Of a DNA stretch of 64,000 nt, positions 34,801 through 47,100 are shown in pieces. The notes below the pieces were generated by a model. The model searched no databases, was not told the origin of the DNA, and saw only the letters and a program-made list of their open reading frames with translations. Position numbers and translations under genes: made by a program. The stretch's first letter is position 1. The number at the start of each line of letters is the position of its first letter. The stretch comes from Zerene cesonia (Eukaryota; Arthropoda; Insecta; Lepidoptera; Pieridae), in NCBI RefSeq assembly GCF_012273895.1, contig NC_052105.1, positions 6,954,641 through 7,018,640 on the forward strand. Reading direction: 5' to 3'.

Positions 34801-37800
34801 AATTTATTTCAATTTTTATTTTTCTTTTTTTTTTAAGTCGGTTGTAAAGAAGCCGTTCCAAAATTGACTGTATTGTTGTAATTGGTTTGTTGCCTTCAGA
34901 ACTTTCACTTTGGTGAACCGATTTTTATTTATTTTTTATTTGAAGTTTGGTTCGGGCAATTTTGAAGGTTGTTTTCTTTTTGTTAAAAATAGTTATTGAA
35001 AAACATAATTATTGATATTTCTTGTGTATGTTTCTTCTCAATTTGTAATAAACATCAGGAGGAAGAACAATTGGAAGAAATCCGGAAACGACAAGAGACT
35101 GATAATTATAAAAACGCTGCCTTCAAGTGCGAGCTCTGTTTTAAGGGCTTTCTGGACACACAGACCTGGCAACATCACTTACAGAGACATGATAAGGTAT
35201 TTTTTATTTTTAACACGCTGCTAATAGCTTCACCTGTATGTTTGTATGTATATTAATAGATTCGAAACTATAAATCATTTCCATTCGTTAATCGACGTTC
35301 TCTAAAACAAGGGAGGTTCTCAATTCAACTGAATTTTTGATTCTTTTTGTGTTTTATGGGAAATCATTGTCTGTTAGTTCTATTTTAAAATGTAGCTCCT
35401 CCCACCAGGGACGTCCGTGGACCAGGGACCTCTTTGTAAATAAGGATATCTACAGAATCTAAGGATAACAGTGTACAAAATAAAGCTTTAGTACCTAATC
35501 TAACCGTAACCGTACCAAATCACACTAATCACACAATCACACTAATATTATAAATGTGAAAGTTAGTTTGTTTAGATGCTTGACCGTCAATCACGCTGAA
35601 ACTATTGAACGGATTATTATTATACAGACAGGGTGGGTATGAAGTAATTTGGGATATATATCCTGATAAAATGCTACCTTTGAATAAAACAGGAATTTAG
35701 ATATCCAAGTGAAGCCGGGACGAGCGTCAAGTAAAATATATTTTTATCCAAGAGGAAGGTGGTTCCCAAATACAGACTGCTAGATTGGGGACCAATGTAC
35801 TGGACAGTTGTTATATTTGTCTATCACTACATAGTATAAAGCAAAGTCGCTATCTCTGTCCCTGTGCCCCTATGTATGCTTAAATCTTAAAAACTACGCA
35901 ACGGATACTGATGGATTTTTAATAGATAGTGTGGTTAGAGAGGAAGGTTTATGTGTATAACATCTATTAAACTACTCCAAATACAACGCGTGCGAAGCCG
36001 CAGGAAAAAGCTTGTGTCCAATAACCGATATTATTATATTATACTAGCATACCCGGCCACGCGTTGAGTAATTATTAAATATTAAGATTATACATTATTG
36101 GGATAATTAATCAAAATAAAAACTATCCAATATCTTAAGTTGGACCAAATTACACACAAAATGCCAAATTTCAGCAAAATCGGTTGAGTTGGTGAAGAGT
36201 TCATTGGGAACATACATCATAACACTGGATTTTTATATATTAAGATTATATTATTACCTTGTAACCACCAAAACCGCTGCATTCGTCATAATTTATTCTA
36301 TTCATTCAATAATACACATAGAAATCCTATCTCTTTCCAGGTATCCGGTAGCATAGAATGTAATATATGCAAGCTGCGATTTAAAACGGCAAGAGTTCTT
36401 AACAAGCACGTGATCGGACACGCGAAGAAGTTTATATGCAATTACTGTCCGTATGTCTCTAGACACACGTAAGTAAAGTTGCCTTTATATATCGACATTT
36501 AAAAATCAATTGCTTTTCGTTAGTCTCATTAAAGCTCGAGAATGGATGGTCCGATTTTTATAGTCATGGTTTTGGCGCATTCTGAATAGTACAGGGAAGG
36601 TTTTAATGGTAAGAACAATAGGGAGGCGGGCGAAGCCGCGGACGGGAAGCTAGTAAATATATAATAATTTTCTAATTTTTTACTATAGTGAACTACTATA
36701 CTATAGTCATATATAAATAACATAATGAAAAGTATGTTTGTTTGACCGCGTTTAATAATAGGAATAACTGAACCGATTCAAAAAATTATTTCACCTTTGT
36801 ATAACTGCGTGATCCCCAAATGCTATATATGTACCACGGGCTAAGCTGGGTTCGACCGTTACTAACGGTTAAAGAAAACATTCATGATATTTACTTGGTT
36901 TTCAATAAAAAAACATTATTTTTAAAAACCTTTTGTTATTATTTCGATTTCAATTTAAATAGTGTAATAAATCTGAAATAAAAGTGTAAAATAAAAATAA
37001 AATATATTATTTTTTTTTATAATTTATTAAAGATCTTAAAATAAGCGGTCAGTCTTCCATTCATCCTTGCTACGCATATCAGGACGTTTGATGAAATAAA
37101 ACGTATTCCTTAGTTTCATTGATGTTGTATTAAATATATCCAACCGTATGCGGGAGAGAAAAGGAATCCAGATAGACTGGTGCCGTAACGCGTTACGTTA
37201 CGAACCGGTGTACCCTCCCATAAAAAAACCGACATTGTTCTATTTAGTTTAGTAAGCGTTTGTGATTGTTGGCAGGACTCAAGCTAAACACCACCTATTC
37301 TGGCACCAAGGCGTCATGTACAAGTGTCCGTATTGCGAGGAAGTGTTGTCGTGAGTACGTTTTGATGTTTTGTAGATTGATAATATAATATGCGACTGTA
37401 GCGAAAGATTTCTCTGAATCGCGCAAGTGAAATTTTTTCGCTACAGACCATATAAGAAATTTTTTCGCTAAGACCCGTATCCTTATCCTCGCTTTTCAAG
37501 GCGTATCAATAATAATAGAAAAAAAATGTCATTTGAAAGCAAACCTTTTCGCATATCCAACAACCATTTATTCTGGCTGTTACTCGCACAAAATTTATAT
37601 GCAAATCCTTGACTATTAGTACGTTTGAACCAACGCCTTTGACGTTATACAATGGAGCACTAGACAATAGACTATAAGTTCCCTTGAATATAGATAATAG
37701 ACCTCGCAAATGGCGCTCGAACATATCATTACTTCGTTTGCATCAACACCTATGACGTCACAAAATTGCGCTCTACTATGGTAGAATGATATGTCATTAC

Positions 37801-40800
37801 TTCGTTCGAATGAACACCTATGACGTCACAACATGGCACCCGACCCCCGTCTCACTTGGATCGTCTCTTGTCCCCCTCCCGCGCGGCGCCGGGCGCACAA
37901 CTCACACAGCAAGTGGACGTCGTACCTGTCGCACGTGCGCATCAAGCACCCGTCGGACTACATCTGCGGCTTCTGCGGCTACTCGTTCGTGTCGCAGCTC
38001 GGCCTCTCGCAGCACAAGACTATCATGCACAAGGATCTGACGGTGAGTCGTGACGTCACCGCCGGTATTCTCTTTAACACTTTTTTTTCACTCTTTTAAA
38101 CGCTTCACTTCTAATTAATCCCGCCTCTTGATCAAATTTTTTCCATTCTTTTTTTATGCAATAAGCGGGCAATTGATCTTCGCCTGATGGTAAGCGATGA
38201 CCACCGCCCATGAACAGAGCAAAGGTTGTGGCTCTGGGGATGCGCTGTCCGCTTTTAAGGAAAGGAAGTCGGGAATAATGAATGGATTGACGACTGAAAG
38301 GAAGGAATGGATTGGGAAGGGTGGGGAAAAGGAAACGGGCCTGCGGCTTTCCCACTCACTGTATGAAACAAAATAGCTTGACACTATTTCACGCCGGTTT
38401 TCTGTGGGGGTGTGGTACTGCCCCGATGCGAGCTGGCTCAATCACAATCGACCACCACATAATAGTTTGGCAAAAAGACGCAGGTTCGAATCCCGCCTCC
38501 TGATCAATTTTTTTCTATCTTAAAAATTTATTAATTATAAATTAAACATTACTTTCTCATTTCTCATTTTTGAGTAATTAAAAATTACTTATTTCTCATT
38601 TCAATGCTAAAAAAACTAAAAATTAAATTTAACAACACCCGATGACTTAATGAAAAAAGCAGTGGTGGCTCAGTGGTGAGAACCTCGGACTTAAAATCGA
38701 TAAGTCGGGGCTCAAGACCAGGCGAGAAATCAAAAGAATCAAAAGTTCGAAGACGTGTGACATCTGCCAACCCGCACTTGGCCAGCGTGACTCATGAGGC
38801 CCGTTTCCCAGCAGTAGGAACATATATGGGCTGATGATGAATGAATGTGATTCATATAGGAGGCGGCGAGCGGTGCGGACCCCAACGAGGCGCCATATTG
38901 CGAGGCGTGCGACGTCAAGTTCTCTTCGGCGGAGGCGTTCAAGCGACACATGGTCACGGCCAAGAGACACAACCAGGAGGCTGAGAATAAGTGAGATTTT
39001 CGACGCTTATTAATTACTTTTTTTTCTCGCGATTATGGCAATAGGCGAGGCTTTAAGTGTGAAGTTAGGTACAGGTACAGGCAGCGAAGGCAACATTATT
39101 TGGATAAGAACAAAGATATAGTTACATAAGGATATAGGATGATTGAAAAAGAGTGCGTAAATAATAAGTAATTTAGATTAAACAAAATAAGAACTTAAAT
39201 TATATCGGCTTCAATTTTCAAATTCAAATTCAAATCCATTGTTTGCTTCAACATGTCGTTGTACGTTAGATGTTATTCTTATAAATGTTTAGTAACAGTA
39301 TTTGTGAAGTGAACAGTTTTTTTTTGCAATCGGCTCAATACATCCTGAGATTACCCCATATAACGACACAAAAATAACTTTTTAACGACACAATTCTATC
39401 GTTTTATATAATATTAATTAATATAGACAGAGATTAGCGGGTATATCTAATATCTCATCTAACTTTCCTATCTCTCAGGAACGGCTGTCGCAAATGTGGT
39501 GAATCGTTCAAGACCGATGAGGAGCTGCGTGCGCATGTGCGTTACGCACACACGCGCAAATGGAGCCGTACATACAAGAAGAAAACGGACAATCGCACTT
39601 GGCCGACTAACTGTCCCCATGTATGTACTAAACTGATATAGCATTTAAGTTAAACACTAACATTTCACCATATCTACACTAACATTGTAAAGAGAAAACT
39701 TTTTTTGTACGTTTGTAACGTGTTCACGCAAAAACTGTTGGACCGATTTCAAAAATTCTTTCACAATTGTAAAGCTGCGACTTCACTGAGTGACATTGGC
39801 TATATATGTACCACGGACGAAGCCGGAGCTAGTAGACTATATTATAGTTGCAGATATACTCGATAAATTTATGTATTAAATCGACTTGATTTTTTAATCT
39901 TCCCACACTTTGGCGTAGGTCTCAGATTAGAGTCCCGCATCGTGATAGATTTTTTTTACATTTCTTTGAAATTTTTCAAATATCAATAAATTTTTCATTG
40001 CTATAAAACCGAAAATCAAAAATAAAGTGTTCCAGTTAAACCTATCCATCCGTTTCAGTGCTCGGAGGAGATAGGTAACGCGCGCGCGTACTGGGCCCAC
40101 TTCAGGAAGTACCACCCCGACAAGGAGTATCCCATAGAGAAGGGGCACATTTGCGACGTGTGCGGCAAGGCCTTTACGGTAAATGATAAATTTCATCCTA
40201 CTTCCGATATCCTCTCCTACTATCTTACTATCCTACTTCCTACTAATATTATAAATGCGAAAGTTTGTGAGGATGTGTGTGTGTGGGTGTGTGTTTGTTG
40301 CTCTTTCACGCAAAAAAACTACTGAACCGATTGCAATGACATTTGGTCATTGACAGCTGGACTACTGGAATAACATGTAGGCAACTTTTTTTCCCGATAT
40401 TCCTACGGGATACGGACTTAAGCGGGTGAAACCGCGGGGCGCAGCTATTACTTTTATAAAAATTCGCATTCGTTTCATAATTTTTATCTCAGTCATCTTT
40501 TTGCCTATGTGTTATTCGAGTTGTCCAGCTGTCTATGTAGGTCTAGGAGCGTCTAGGTAGGCTATATATGTACTACAGATGAAACCGGAGCGAACGGCTA
40601 TACTCGGTGTATATACCCACGTTTTAAGTTGTATATAATTTAGTGTAGGGTTTGTAGGGAGATATAAAAGTTTCCAGCCAAATGAAATAATTATATTTTT
40701 ACTAAGTTACGCTACAAATATACAACACTAATTATATAGTGTTTAAAACGTGGGTCGGTGGCGCGAGTTACGGGACAACTGAGGGGCGACTCTAATGCTA

Positions 40801-41929
40801 TGTTAAACCTTTACTAATCCTACTTAATTTTATAAATGCGAAAGTTTGTAAGGAAGTGTGTATATCACAAAAGCCACTGAACCGATTGCAATGAAATTTG
40901 CTACGTAGATAGCTGGACAACTGGAATACACACATAGGCAACTATGTGTCTCGATTTCCTTCTCCCAAGGGCAGTGGCGTAGCTATCATATGGCCAGGTG
41001 GTGCAGTGCACCAGGGCCCCGGAGCTGAGGGGGCCCTCTAACCTCAGCTTTGAAAGAGGGGAGGAAGGTGGAAAGAGGGGAGGAGGGCCCGATACTTTCC
41101 CTATGCACCAGGGCCCTTGTCCCCCTAGCTACGCCACTGCCCACGGGATATGTACTTACGCGGGCGACTTACACACAATAACTCGATACACGCGAGCAGG
41201 GCAACGCGTTCCTCGTGTACCACAAGCGGACGCACTCGGCGGTGAAGGCGTTCAAGTGCGGCGAGTGCGGCAAGGCGTTCCACAACCGCGCCAACCTGCT
41301 GATGCACGCCGCCGCGCACTCGGAGCGCCGCCCGCACGTGTGCTGCGCCTGCGGCAAGGCCTTCAAGAGCAAGGGCGCGCTGGATCGACACTTTCGCGTC
41401 AGTGCTTGCCAATGGACTTTCTTCTTTTGACAACTGCTTTTGTATTTTTCCGGCTTTTTTTTTTTTTTTGCTATCTGAGCAGGCGGTTCGCCTGATGGTG
41501 GGCGATCACCATGGCACATGAGCAGAGAAGTGGCACTACCTCTTTTCAGGGGAAAGGGTTAAGGAAAGGATAGACAACGGGAAAGAAAAGGACGGAGAAG
41601 GGATTGAGGAAAAGCAAACGGGCCTCCGGCTCCCCCACTCACTGAACGAAACAGCAGCATGCCACAATTTCACGCCGATTTTCTGCCTGTTACCTGTTTC
41701 ATCTTTTACTTATATTATAAAGCTTATTTGCTTAAAAGCAAATAATTCTTCCCACCTCCAGAGCCACACCGGCGACAAGCCGTACAAATGCGAGGTATGC
41801 GGCAAGGCGTTCGCGCAGTCCAACAGCTGCAAGCTGCACGTGCGCACCGTGCACCTCAAGCAGCCCTCGCCCTACCTCAGCCGGGCGCGCCTCGACCGCA
41901 GGAAGCCCACTGAGCAGACCATGTACTGA
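31875..41929 (+). CDS. ZAD domain, 12 C2H2 zinc-finger protein, 13 exons
   Basis: Exons: 31875-31988, 32168-32302, 33230-33526, 34147-34302, 35059-35196, 36341-36468, 37276-37350, 37910-38042, 38860-38990, 39479-39620, 40059-40178, 41200-41397, 41762-41929 (TGA). Every junction is GT-AG and in phase, giving 644 aa. Residues 9-83 form an insect ZAD domain with ligands C9, C12, C50 and C53 (CIICLE, CYVCKAML). An acidic linker (about 84-182) contains IKQEPDE and VKTEEVEE, SUMO-like motifs; a basic stretch follows. Twelve C2H2 fingers run from about residue 258 to 615. Several are split by introns, and only the last few have typical CGKAF cores; one TGDKPYKC linker joins fingers 11 and 12. ZAD proteins dimerise through the N-terminus and bind DNA through the fingers; the target here is unknown. 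Introns are filled with mobile elements. Confidence 0.92.
32993..33182 (-). mobile_element. Helitron-like element, family A (well-defined ends)
   Basis: 190 bp. On the minus strand it starts TCCTACTAATATTATTAATG after an A and ends GAGGCGCAGCTAG before a T, without target duplication. It has a 3' hairpin around CGCGAGGCGCAG and lies in an intron of the zinc-finger gene, about 50 bp upstream of an acceptor. Confidence 0.7.
33543..33710 (+). mobile_element. Helitron-like element, family C
   Basis: 168 bp starting TCTATACCATTATTATAAAG and ending CCTATAGCTAG, with A before and T after. Its 5' end lies 16 bp inside the intron, directly behind the splice donor at 33527 of the zinc-finger gene. Confidence 0.65.
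33885..34085 (+). repeat. Family-J repeat
   Basis: CCAGATTTCATTTACACTTT and AACCGATGAGAATACACCAA, then AAAAAGCGTGTTTTTTTTGT, match 22040-22310. Confidence 0.5.
34335..34783. mobile_element. Same MITE as 30215-30369, split by a Helitron-like insertion
   Basis: Left part 34335-34387 and right part 34672-34783 together match the MITE at 30215-30369, including the inverted ends. The 284 bp between them are the element at 34388-34671. Confidence 0.8.
34388..34671 (+). mobile_element. Helitron-like element, family B, with exact junctions
   Basis: It starts TCTTATATCTTTAAACGAGC and ends GGGTCACAGCTAG, inserted between A and T of a MITE without target duplication. A hairpin (CGCGGTT, loop TC, AACCGCG; 34644-34659) lies just upstream of the CTAG. 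These are the diagnostic Helitron features. No coding capacity. Confidence 0.85.
35270..35460 (+). repeat. Family-I repeat fragment
   Basis: GGGAGGTTCTCAATTCAACT and ATGTAGCTCCTCCCACCAGG link it to 15165-15540. It lies in an intron of the zinc-finger gene. Confidence 0.45.
36050..36245 (-). repeat. Dispersed repeat (family G)
   Basis: Shares CTTAAGTTGGACCAAATTAC and GGTGAAGAGTTCATTGGGAA, with a terminal TTTTTATATATTAAGAT, with the copy at 44590-44790. Class unknown. It lies about 100 bp upstream of an exon acceptor of the zinc-finger gene. Confidence 0.5.
38165..38505 (+). repeat. SINE-like repeat (family H) ending in tRNA box-B segment
   Basis: GCCTGATGGTAAGCGATGAC at the head, CTTTCCCACTCACTGTATGA in the middle and a tail with GCAGGTTCGAATCCCGCC. 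Confidence 0.55.
38655..38845 (+). mobile_element. tRNA-derived SINE
   Basis: Box A GGTGGCTCAGTGGTGAGAAC and a slightly mutated box B (GGGGCTCAAGACC), with tail AGGAACATATATGGGCTGAT and (ATG)n. It ends about 15 bp before exon 9 of the zinc-finger gene, so the SINE tail forms the branch-site region of that intron. Confidence 0.7.
39673..39832 (+). mobile_element. Helitron-like element, family D (complete)
   Basis: 160 bp from TCTACACTAACATTGTAAAG (after A) to GGAGCTAG (before T). Body TGTTCACGCAAAAACTGTTG. Lies 50 bp behind the donor at 39621. Confidence 0.65.
40231..40447 (+). mobile_element. Helitron-like element, family A
   Basis: Starts TCCTACTTCCTACTAATATT after A and ends GGGGCGCAGCTAT, the terminal CTAG having mutated to CTAT. 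Hairpin CGGGTGAAACCGCG just upstream. Confidence 0.6.
40818..41190 (+). mobile_element. Helitron-like family-A copy interrupted by a hAT-type MITE
   Basis: Starts TCCTACTTAATTTTATAAAT; the family-A body resumes after the MITE as GGGATATGTACTTACGCGGG. Its 3' end degenerates within about 10 bp of the acceptor of zinc-finger exon 12 (41200). Confidence 0.6.
40972..41139. mobile_element. hAT-type MITE, 168 bp
   Basis: Perfect 14-bp terminal inverted repeats (CAGTGGCGTAGCTA). The 8-bp flanks CCCAAGGG (40964-40971) and CCCACGGG (41140-41147) are a target-site duplication with one mismatch. CAGTGGCGTAGC ends plus an 8-bp duplication point to the hAT superfamily. No ORF. Confidence 0.8.
41470..41690 (+). 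repeat. SINE-like repeat (family H)
   Basis: CGCCTGATGGTGGGCGATCA, then CTCCCCCACTCACTGAACGA and ATTTCACGCCGATTTTCTG. It fills most of the last intron of the zinc-finger gene. Confidence 0.55.
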
Positions 41930-42115
41930 TTTGTTGGAGATTAAATATTTTTTTATCTGGTTCAATATTATTACTACCCCTCCCCTACACACACAAACAC
42001 AGCCCGCCCTCCCCATTTCTTATAAAAAGAAATCATTTATCATTCATTCATTCATGGTTTACAAAAATAGGGAAATTGATTGGTAGAAGTAGACAGATCT
42101 CAATATTTTAGACAT

Positions 42116-42296
42116 CTTAATATATATAAATCTCGTGTCACAATGTTTGTCCTCAATGGACTCCTAAACCACTTAACCGATTATAATAAAATTCGCACAC
42201 TATGTTCAGTTCGATCCAACTTGAGAGATAGGATAGTTTATATTATTTCAATTACTATAAATAACTACCCGGGCGGAGCCGGGGCGTGCAGCTAGT
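42116..42296 (+). repeat. Dispersed repeat (family F), Helitron-like 3' end
   Basis: TAAATCTCGTGTCACAATGT at the head and CGGAGCCGGGGCGTGCAGCTAG at the end (positions 42273-42294), followed by T. Probably another short Helitron-like family. Confidence 0.5.
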
Positions 42297-42639
42297 AATT
42301 GTATAAGAATAGAGGGCTGAAGTAGAATAAAGAAATGCTTTCTTTAAAACTAAGAACAGGTCGCCGAGCTCTTAAAGTTTTATTGGAGCAGAACTCTAGA
42401 TAGAGACGCAGTACGTGATGAAAGGTTTTCATAATACATTGTAAATGCTCATCAAAATATAAAAGGTCACTTTATTTAGTAGGTTCTTCGTAAAACATGG
42501 TTTCCTTGTGTGTTCAGCAGTTGCGCTGATGTGAGTATAATTGCTCAAGCATGTGTGATGAGAGAGGTATTATTTTTAGGCGCTGATTTAAGTTTTATTG
42601 AAATTAAAAAAAAAACGGTTTTTGTTTAAGGAGGCTACA

Positions 42640-43085
42640 CTCTATACCACGTTCAGCGACCGTTATGAAATTCTTCTAAGTGGAAATATTGAAGATCCGA
42701 GTAGTGTCATCTGCGTAACATATCATATGATCAATGGATGTTAACACTCAAGTCATTAAACAGAAAAAGAGTGGGAGCCAAAATGCTGCCCTGCTGGCTC
42801 TATACAGGATGTGTTAAGTAAATCTTGTTTGTTAGATAATTAAAACCAATTCAATGCACAACCTTAAATTCCCATACATTCGAGTTTCCGAAGCAAAATT
42901 GTTACCAATATACTATAGACATTTAGGAAAGCCTTTTTGAAATCAAGAAAGACCATTGCAAGCCTTTTCATAATACAAGTGAGAACAAACTTAATTTTAT
43001 AAGATGGCTAATGACATCCTCCATTGATTTCGTTTTACGAAAACCAAACTGGTCAGACAATAGCTATTGTAAAGTATAAGATGAT
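42640..43085 (-). pseudogene. Degenerate non-LTR (LINE) reverse transcriptase fragment
   Basis: Conceptual translation of the minus strand, across several frames, shows ordered hallmarks of a LINE reverse transcriptase: QFGFRKTKSMEDVISHLI, then VFLDFKKAF, then ALNWF, then a GSILGP-like segment and a YADDT-like motif. These match conserved blocks of Jockey/CR1-type RTs. Many stops and frameshifts interrupt it, so it is dead. It lies between the zinc-finger gene and NIT2. Confidence 0.7.
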
Positions 43086-43139
43086 TGGTCAGTCATTTAC
43101 GTATACACTGTGTATATGCTCATAATTGTGTATAATACA

Positions 43140-43200
43140 CAAACAAACAAACAAACAAAAACTCTTTATTGTGCACCTTTACAAGAAGAGTAAAAAACAG
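43140..43200 (-). repeat. LINE 3' end with (ACAA)n
   Basis: (ACAA)n followed by AACTCTTTATTGTGCACCTT looks like the 3' tail of a non-LTR element in reverse; unconfirmed. Confidence 0.4.
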
Positions 43201-44198
43201 GATATAAATAAAAATATGAGCTCTTCCCTTTCGATCGCATTTATTTTAGCAATGGAAACTGATTATTTAAATCATTAATATGTACATCAATTTTCTTTAT
43301 TATTTAGCTTTTTATTCTGGTAATATACATAAAGTCCATTAAATTACGAAAACTTTGATCTGTAATTCCCAAGAACATTGCGATGAAACAACTTTTATTG
43401 TTTCGGTGGTTCCCCATACCTTTGTTGATTAATGTAAGGCTTCTGATGTCTAAACAGTTATACACATTCGAGTAGTGTTTGATAAAAGTGCTCTGTGTCA
43501 CGTTTCGACAGCGAATCGGATATTTCGATGAATGTAAATATACAACAATTTGAAACAGTTTAATTAAGTGATATAATAACTACAAGGAAATGTTGCACAT
43601 GTCATACAAAGTGAACAAAAAAGGTAATATTAGGTACGCATTCATCGGAGATTTTCTTTTAAAAGTGTAGATTTAAACTTTAAATTAAAATAAGCTTCTT
43701 TTTGTCTATGGCCCTTCTAGATTCTATTAATATGAGCTATTGACTTCGAGTTTTTTTTCGAAGTGTGTTAAGTAGAACATATTATTTATTTATTGTATTT
43801 TTAGGTCTTTTGTTACAGATGATATGCCACGCAATTTACCAAAAATAAATAAAAACAAAACCTTGTCTTCAAAAAGTAAGGGCCGAATAATATCATTTAG
43901 CCAAACTGTGCATTCCTTGAATTACATCTGTAGCTTTGTAATACTCTTGTTTGATAACAAATGTCATTATCTATTCATTATCAATGTGTCAATAAGTGAG
44001 ATTTCAGAAATTGCAAATGAGCTTTAAATTTGTTAATTATTTAAATGTGATATTGAACCTTAGACATACGTATATCTTTATTAATTAGTTACAATTTATC
44101 GTTCAGTTTTCTTTATTTGCTGCTTCACGATATGTTGAAAAGAGGTAAACATCATAACAAAATTGAAATAAATTAGTAATTGTGATAATTGAATAAAA
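43201..44198. other. AT-rich flank upstream of NIT2
   Basis: It should contain the NIT2 promoter. A 67-codon ORF at 43824-44027 has no recognisable domain and is not called. Confidence 0.4.
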
Positions 44199-47100
44199 AT
44201 GTCTGAAACAGCTACCGACGCGGTTCATCCGCGTTTCGTAAAGAAACCTATATTTTACAGTAAGGGTAGGGTATTTTGATTATTTTTTTAATGCTACTAA
44301 TAAACTAAAAAATAACAAAAATACAACCTTACAATACAAACATGTACTAATTTGTTTATATTTTATATTATTTCTATTCATTCTTCAATTCCCACTAGTT
44401 GGCAAGGGCTTATTTATTAGTTAACAAGCTGCACGTCCTAGTTCTGCCCGGGTATTTATCATAATTGAAATAATATAAACTATCCTATCTTTTAAGTTTT
44501 ATCAACCTGCGCAGATTTGATTAAAATCGGTTGAGTAGTTTAGGAGCCCTTTGTGGACAAACAATGTGACTCTTAATTTTTATATATAAACTCACACACA
44601 TTGCTGTGGCTGAGTAATAATTAAAAATATCAAGATTGTAAATTATTGGGATAATTAATCGAAATAAAAGCTATCCTATATCTTAAGTTGGACCAAATTA
44701 CACATAAATTGTCAAATTTCATCAAAATCGGTTGTTGGTGAAGAGTTCATTGGGAACATACATTATGACACAGGATTTTTATATATTAAGATATTTATTA
44801 CAATGCAGAATTTTTATATAATTCGAACTATTTAATAAATTTTTAATTGCAATAAATGATAAATAAGTGTATATATGAGAAATTTTGAAAGATTAGAAAA
44901 AAATCAATCACAAGGTGGGATTCGAACCTGCATCCTGCCATACGGTAGGATAGCCTAGCCTCTCGGCTTTCAATGCTATAAAACTTAAAACGAAGTGTAT
45001 ATTCCATGCCTAAATAACATCATTCAATAGAACCTATCCATATACTTAAGAGTACGCTCATAATGAAATTATAATACTATTTGAGTAACTAAGATGAATG
45101 GTAAATTTCAAAACACAAACAAGATTGAGTTACTCATATTATCTAAGTTGAATGTTTTAATGGTCTTATCATTGAAAATTATTAATGTCATGCTTTATCT
45201 TCACAAGTTTGTTATTTTACTCTTATTTTGGTTTTTATATAATTGCTCGAGTATTGTTAGGGATTATGTATGATGTTATCTAGACTAATGTTTTATAGAG
45301 GAGAATTGAACCTTCAATCCTTAAAAACAAGATCTTTATTGAAAAACATATGGGTAACAGGGAGATAGTATATATTATATGTATTAGCTATGTGCACCAC
45401 TTGAGAAGATATTAATTTTAGTATTCTAATTAATACTGAGACAACCATAAACTTAGTCTCTGAAATATCTTCAGCCTTTTTAAGGTTATTTGTGATGAAA
45501 CTTTTGCTTATGTAGATACATTGTATAGATGGTCTATTGATTTACTGCTCAGGCGTAAAACTTAAAAATAGTGAGTCTTACCTTGTTTTGTTAAAGTTGC
45601 TTTCATTTTTTTTTGTATATTGTTTCAGGTTTCAAGATAGCCTTGATACAGATGTCAGTTGGTCCTGACAAAACAAAAAATGTAGCTAAAGCAGTCACCG
45701 AGATTCACAAAGCAAAAGAGTGCGGCGCACACATAGTTGCTCTCCCAGAATGTTTCAACTCCCCATATGGAACAAGTATGTGATATATGTTTATTCGCTT
45801 ATATTCCTTAAATTATAAGTTTGTCAGTTTGCAAAGGGACGCCATATTCATGATGTGACCGTAAAGAAATATGCAGTGCATCTGAACTGCAATAGTATTA
45901 GTGATTAAATAGTGCTTAATTATAATTGATCAAAATGTGTTTCAATTTAATGAACACTGACGCACACCTTGACCTTGTTGGAAAAGCAAAAAACTTCAGA
46001 GGTGTCAAGGGACTACCAGGTGGAATAAAGTTCATTTTGATTGATTCCATGATTTTGAAGAAGGCACTGTTCAATGTGAAACAGAAAGACGAAACAAAAA
46101 TAACTGGCTTGCTTTCTATGAGAGAAAGAGACAGATAGAGAAACACGCGCACGCCGCACAGCTTTCAGCTATAGCAGCTGTTAATTTGGTCCTTCCAGCC
46201 CACTTTCGCAACGCGCGTTGAAAAATCTGGATTTTTTTTCTTATACTTTGTTTTTTTTTTTTTTTTTTTTCACAGAATACTTCGACGAATACGCCGAGGA
46301 AGTACCGTCCGGCGTGACATGCCGCGCGCTGTCCCGCGCCGCGGCGGAGGCCGGCGTGTGCGTAGTCGGCGGCACGGTTCCCGAGCGGTGCGGGGACAAA
46401 CTCTACAACACGTGCACGGTGTGGGACGGGACGGGCAAGTTGCTGGCCCAGCATAGGAAGGTGAGAACCAGGTTTATTTTATATTTGGTGCTGGTGGCTG
46501 ATGATAAAAGATCACCATCGCCTATGAACATTTGCATAGTAGGAGCGTTCGCTTCTTATAGAAGCACTTTTGATTCATCATATACGTTCAATATTTACAA
46601 CCGGTTCAGAAAGCAGTGTCTACAGAGAAGAGCTAGCAAGAAACTCTGTAGTTACTTCTTTAAATTTTTTCTAATATGTTGTATGTGTAACATTTGATGG
46701 GGATACCTTCAAGAAAAGGGCATATCATTGTCTCAAAGGCCGGCAACACACTCGCGATGCCCCTAACATCTCAAGTGCTTATGGGCGACGGACGTCATTT
46801 TGCATCAGGTGACCCGCTTGCTCGTTTGCCTGCTAGGCGATAAAATAAAAAAAAAAGAAATCTATAGAGCTTTTCTGTGTAAGTTAAAATTAAATTAATG
46901 TTGTATGAAGATTTGTCGTAAAGAGAGTCAAATAGGATATATTGAAACATAAGTATAATAAAGCTGAAGAGTTTCTTTGGTTGGTTTGGTTTGGTTTGGG
47001 TCAAATTCGAATCTCATCTTTGTATATACATTTGTCCACAGATGCATTTATTCGACATAGATATTCCAAATAAGATAACATTCAAGGAATCCGAAGTTCT

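Noticed and set aside
43824..44027. 67-codon ORF upstream of NIT2
   Set aside because: No recognisable motif; low-complexity AT-rich composition and no sign of splicing to neighbours.
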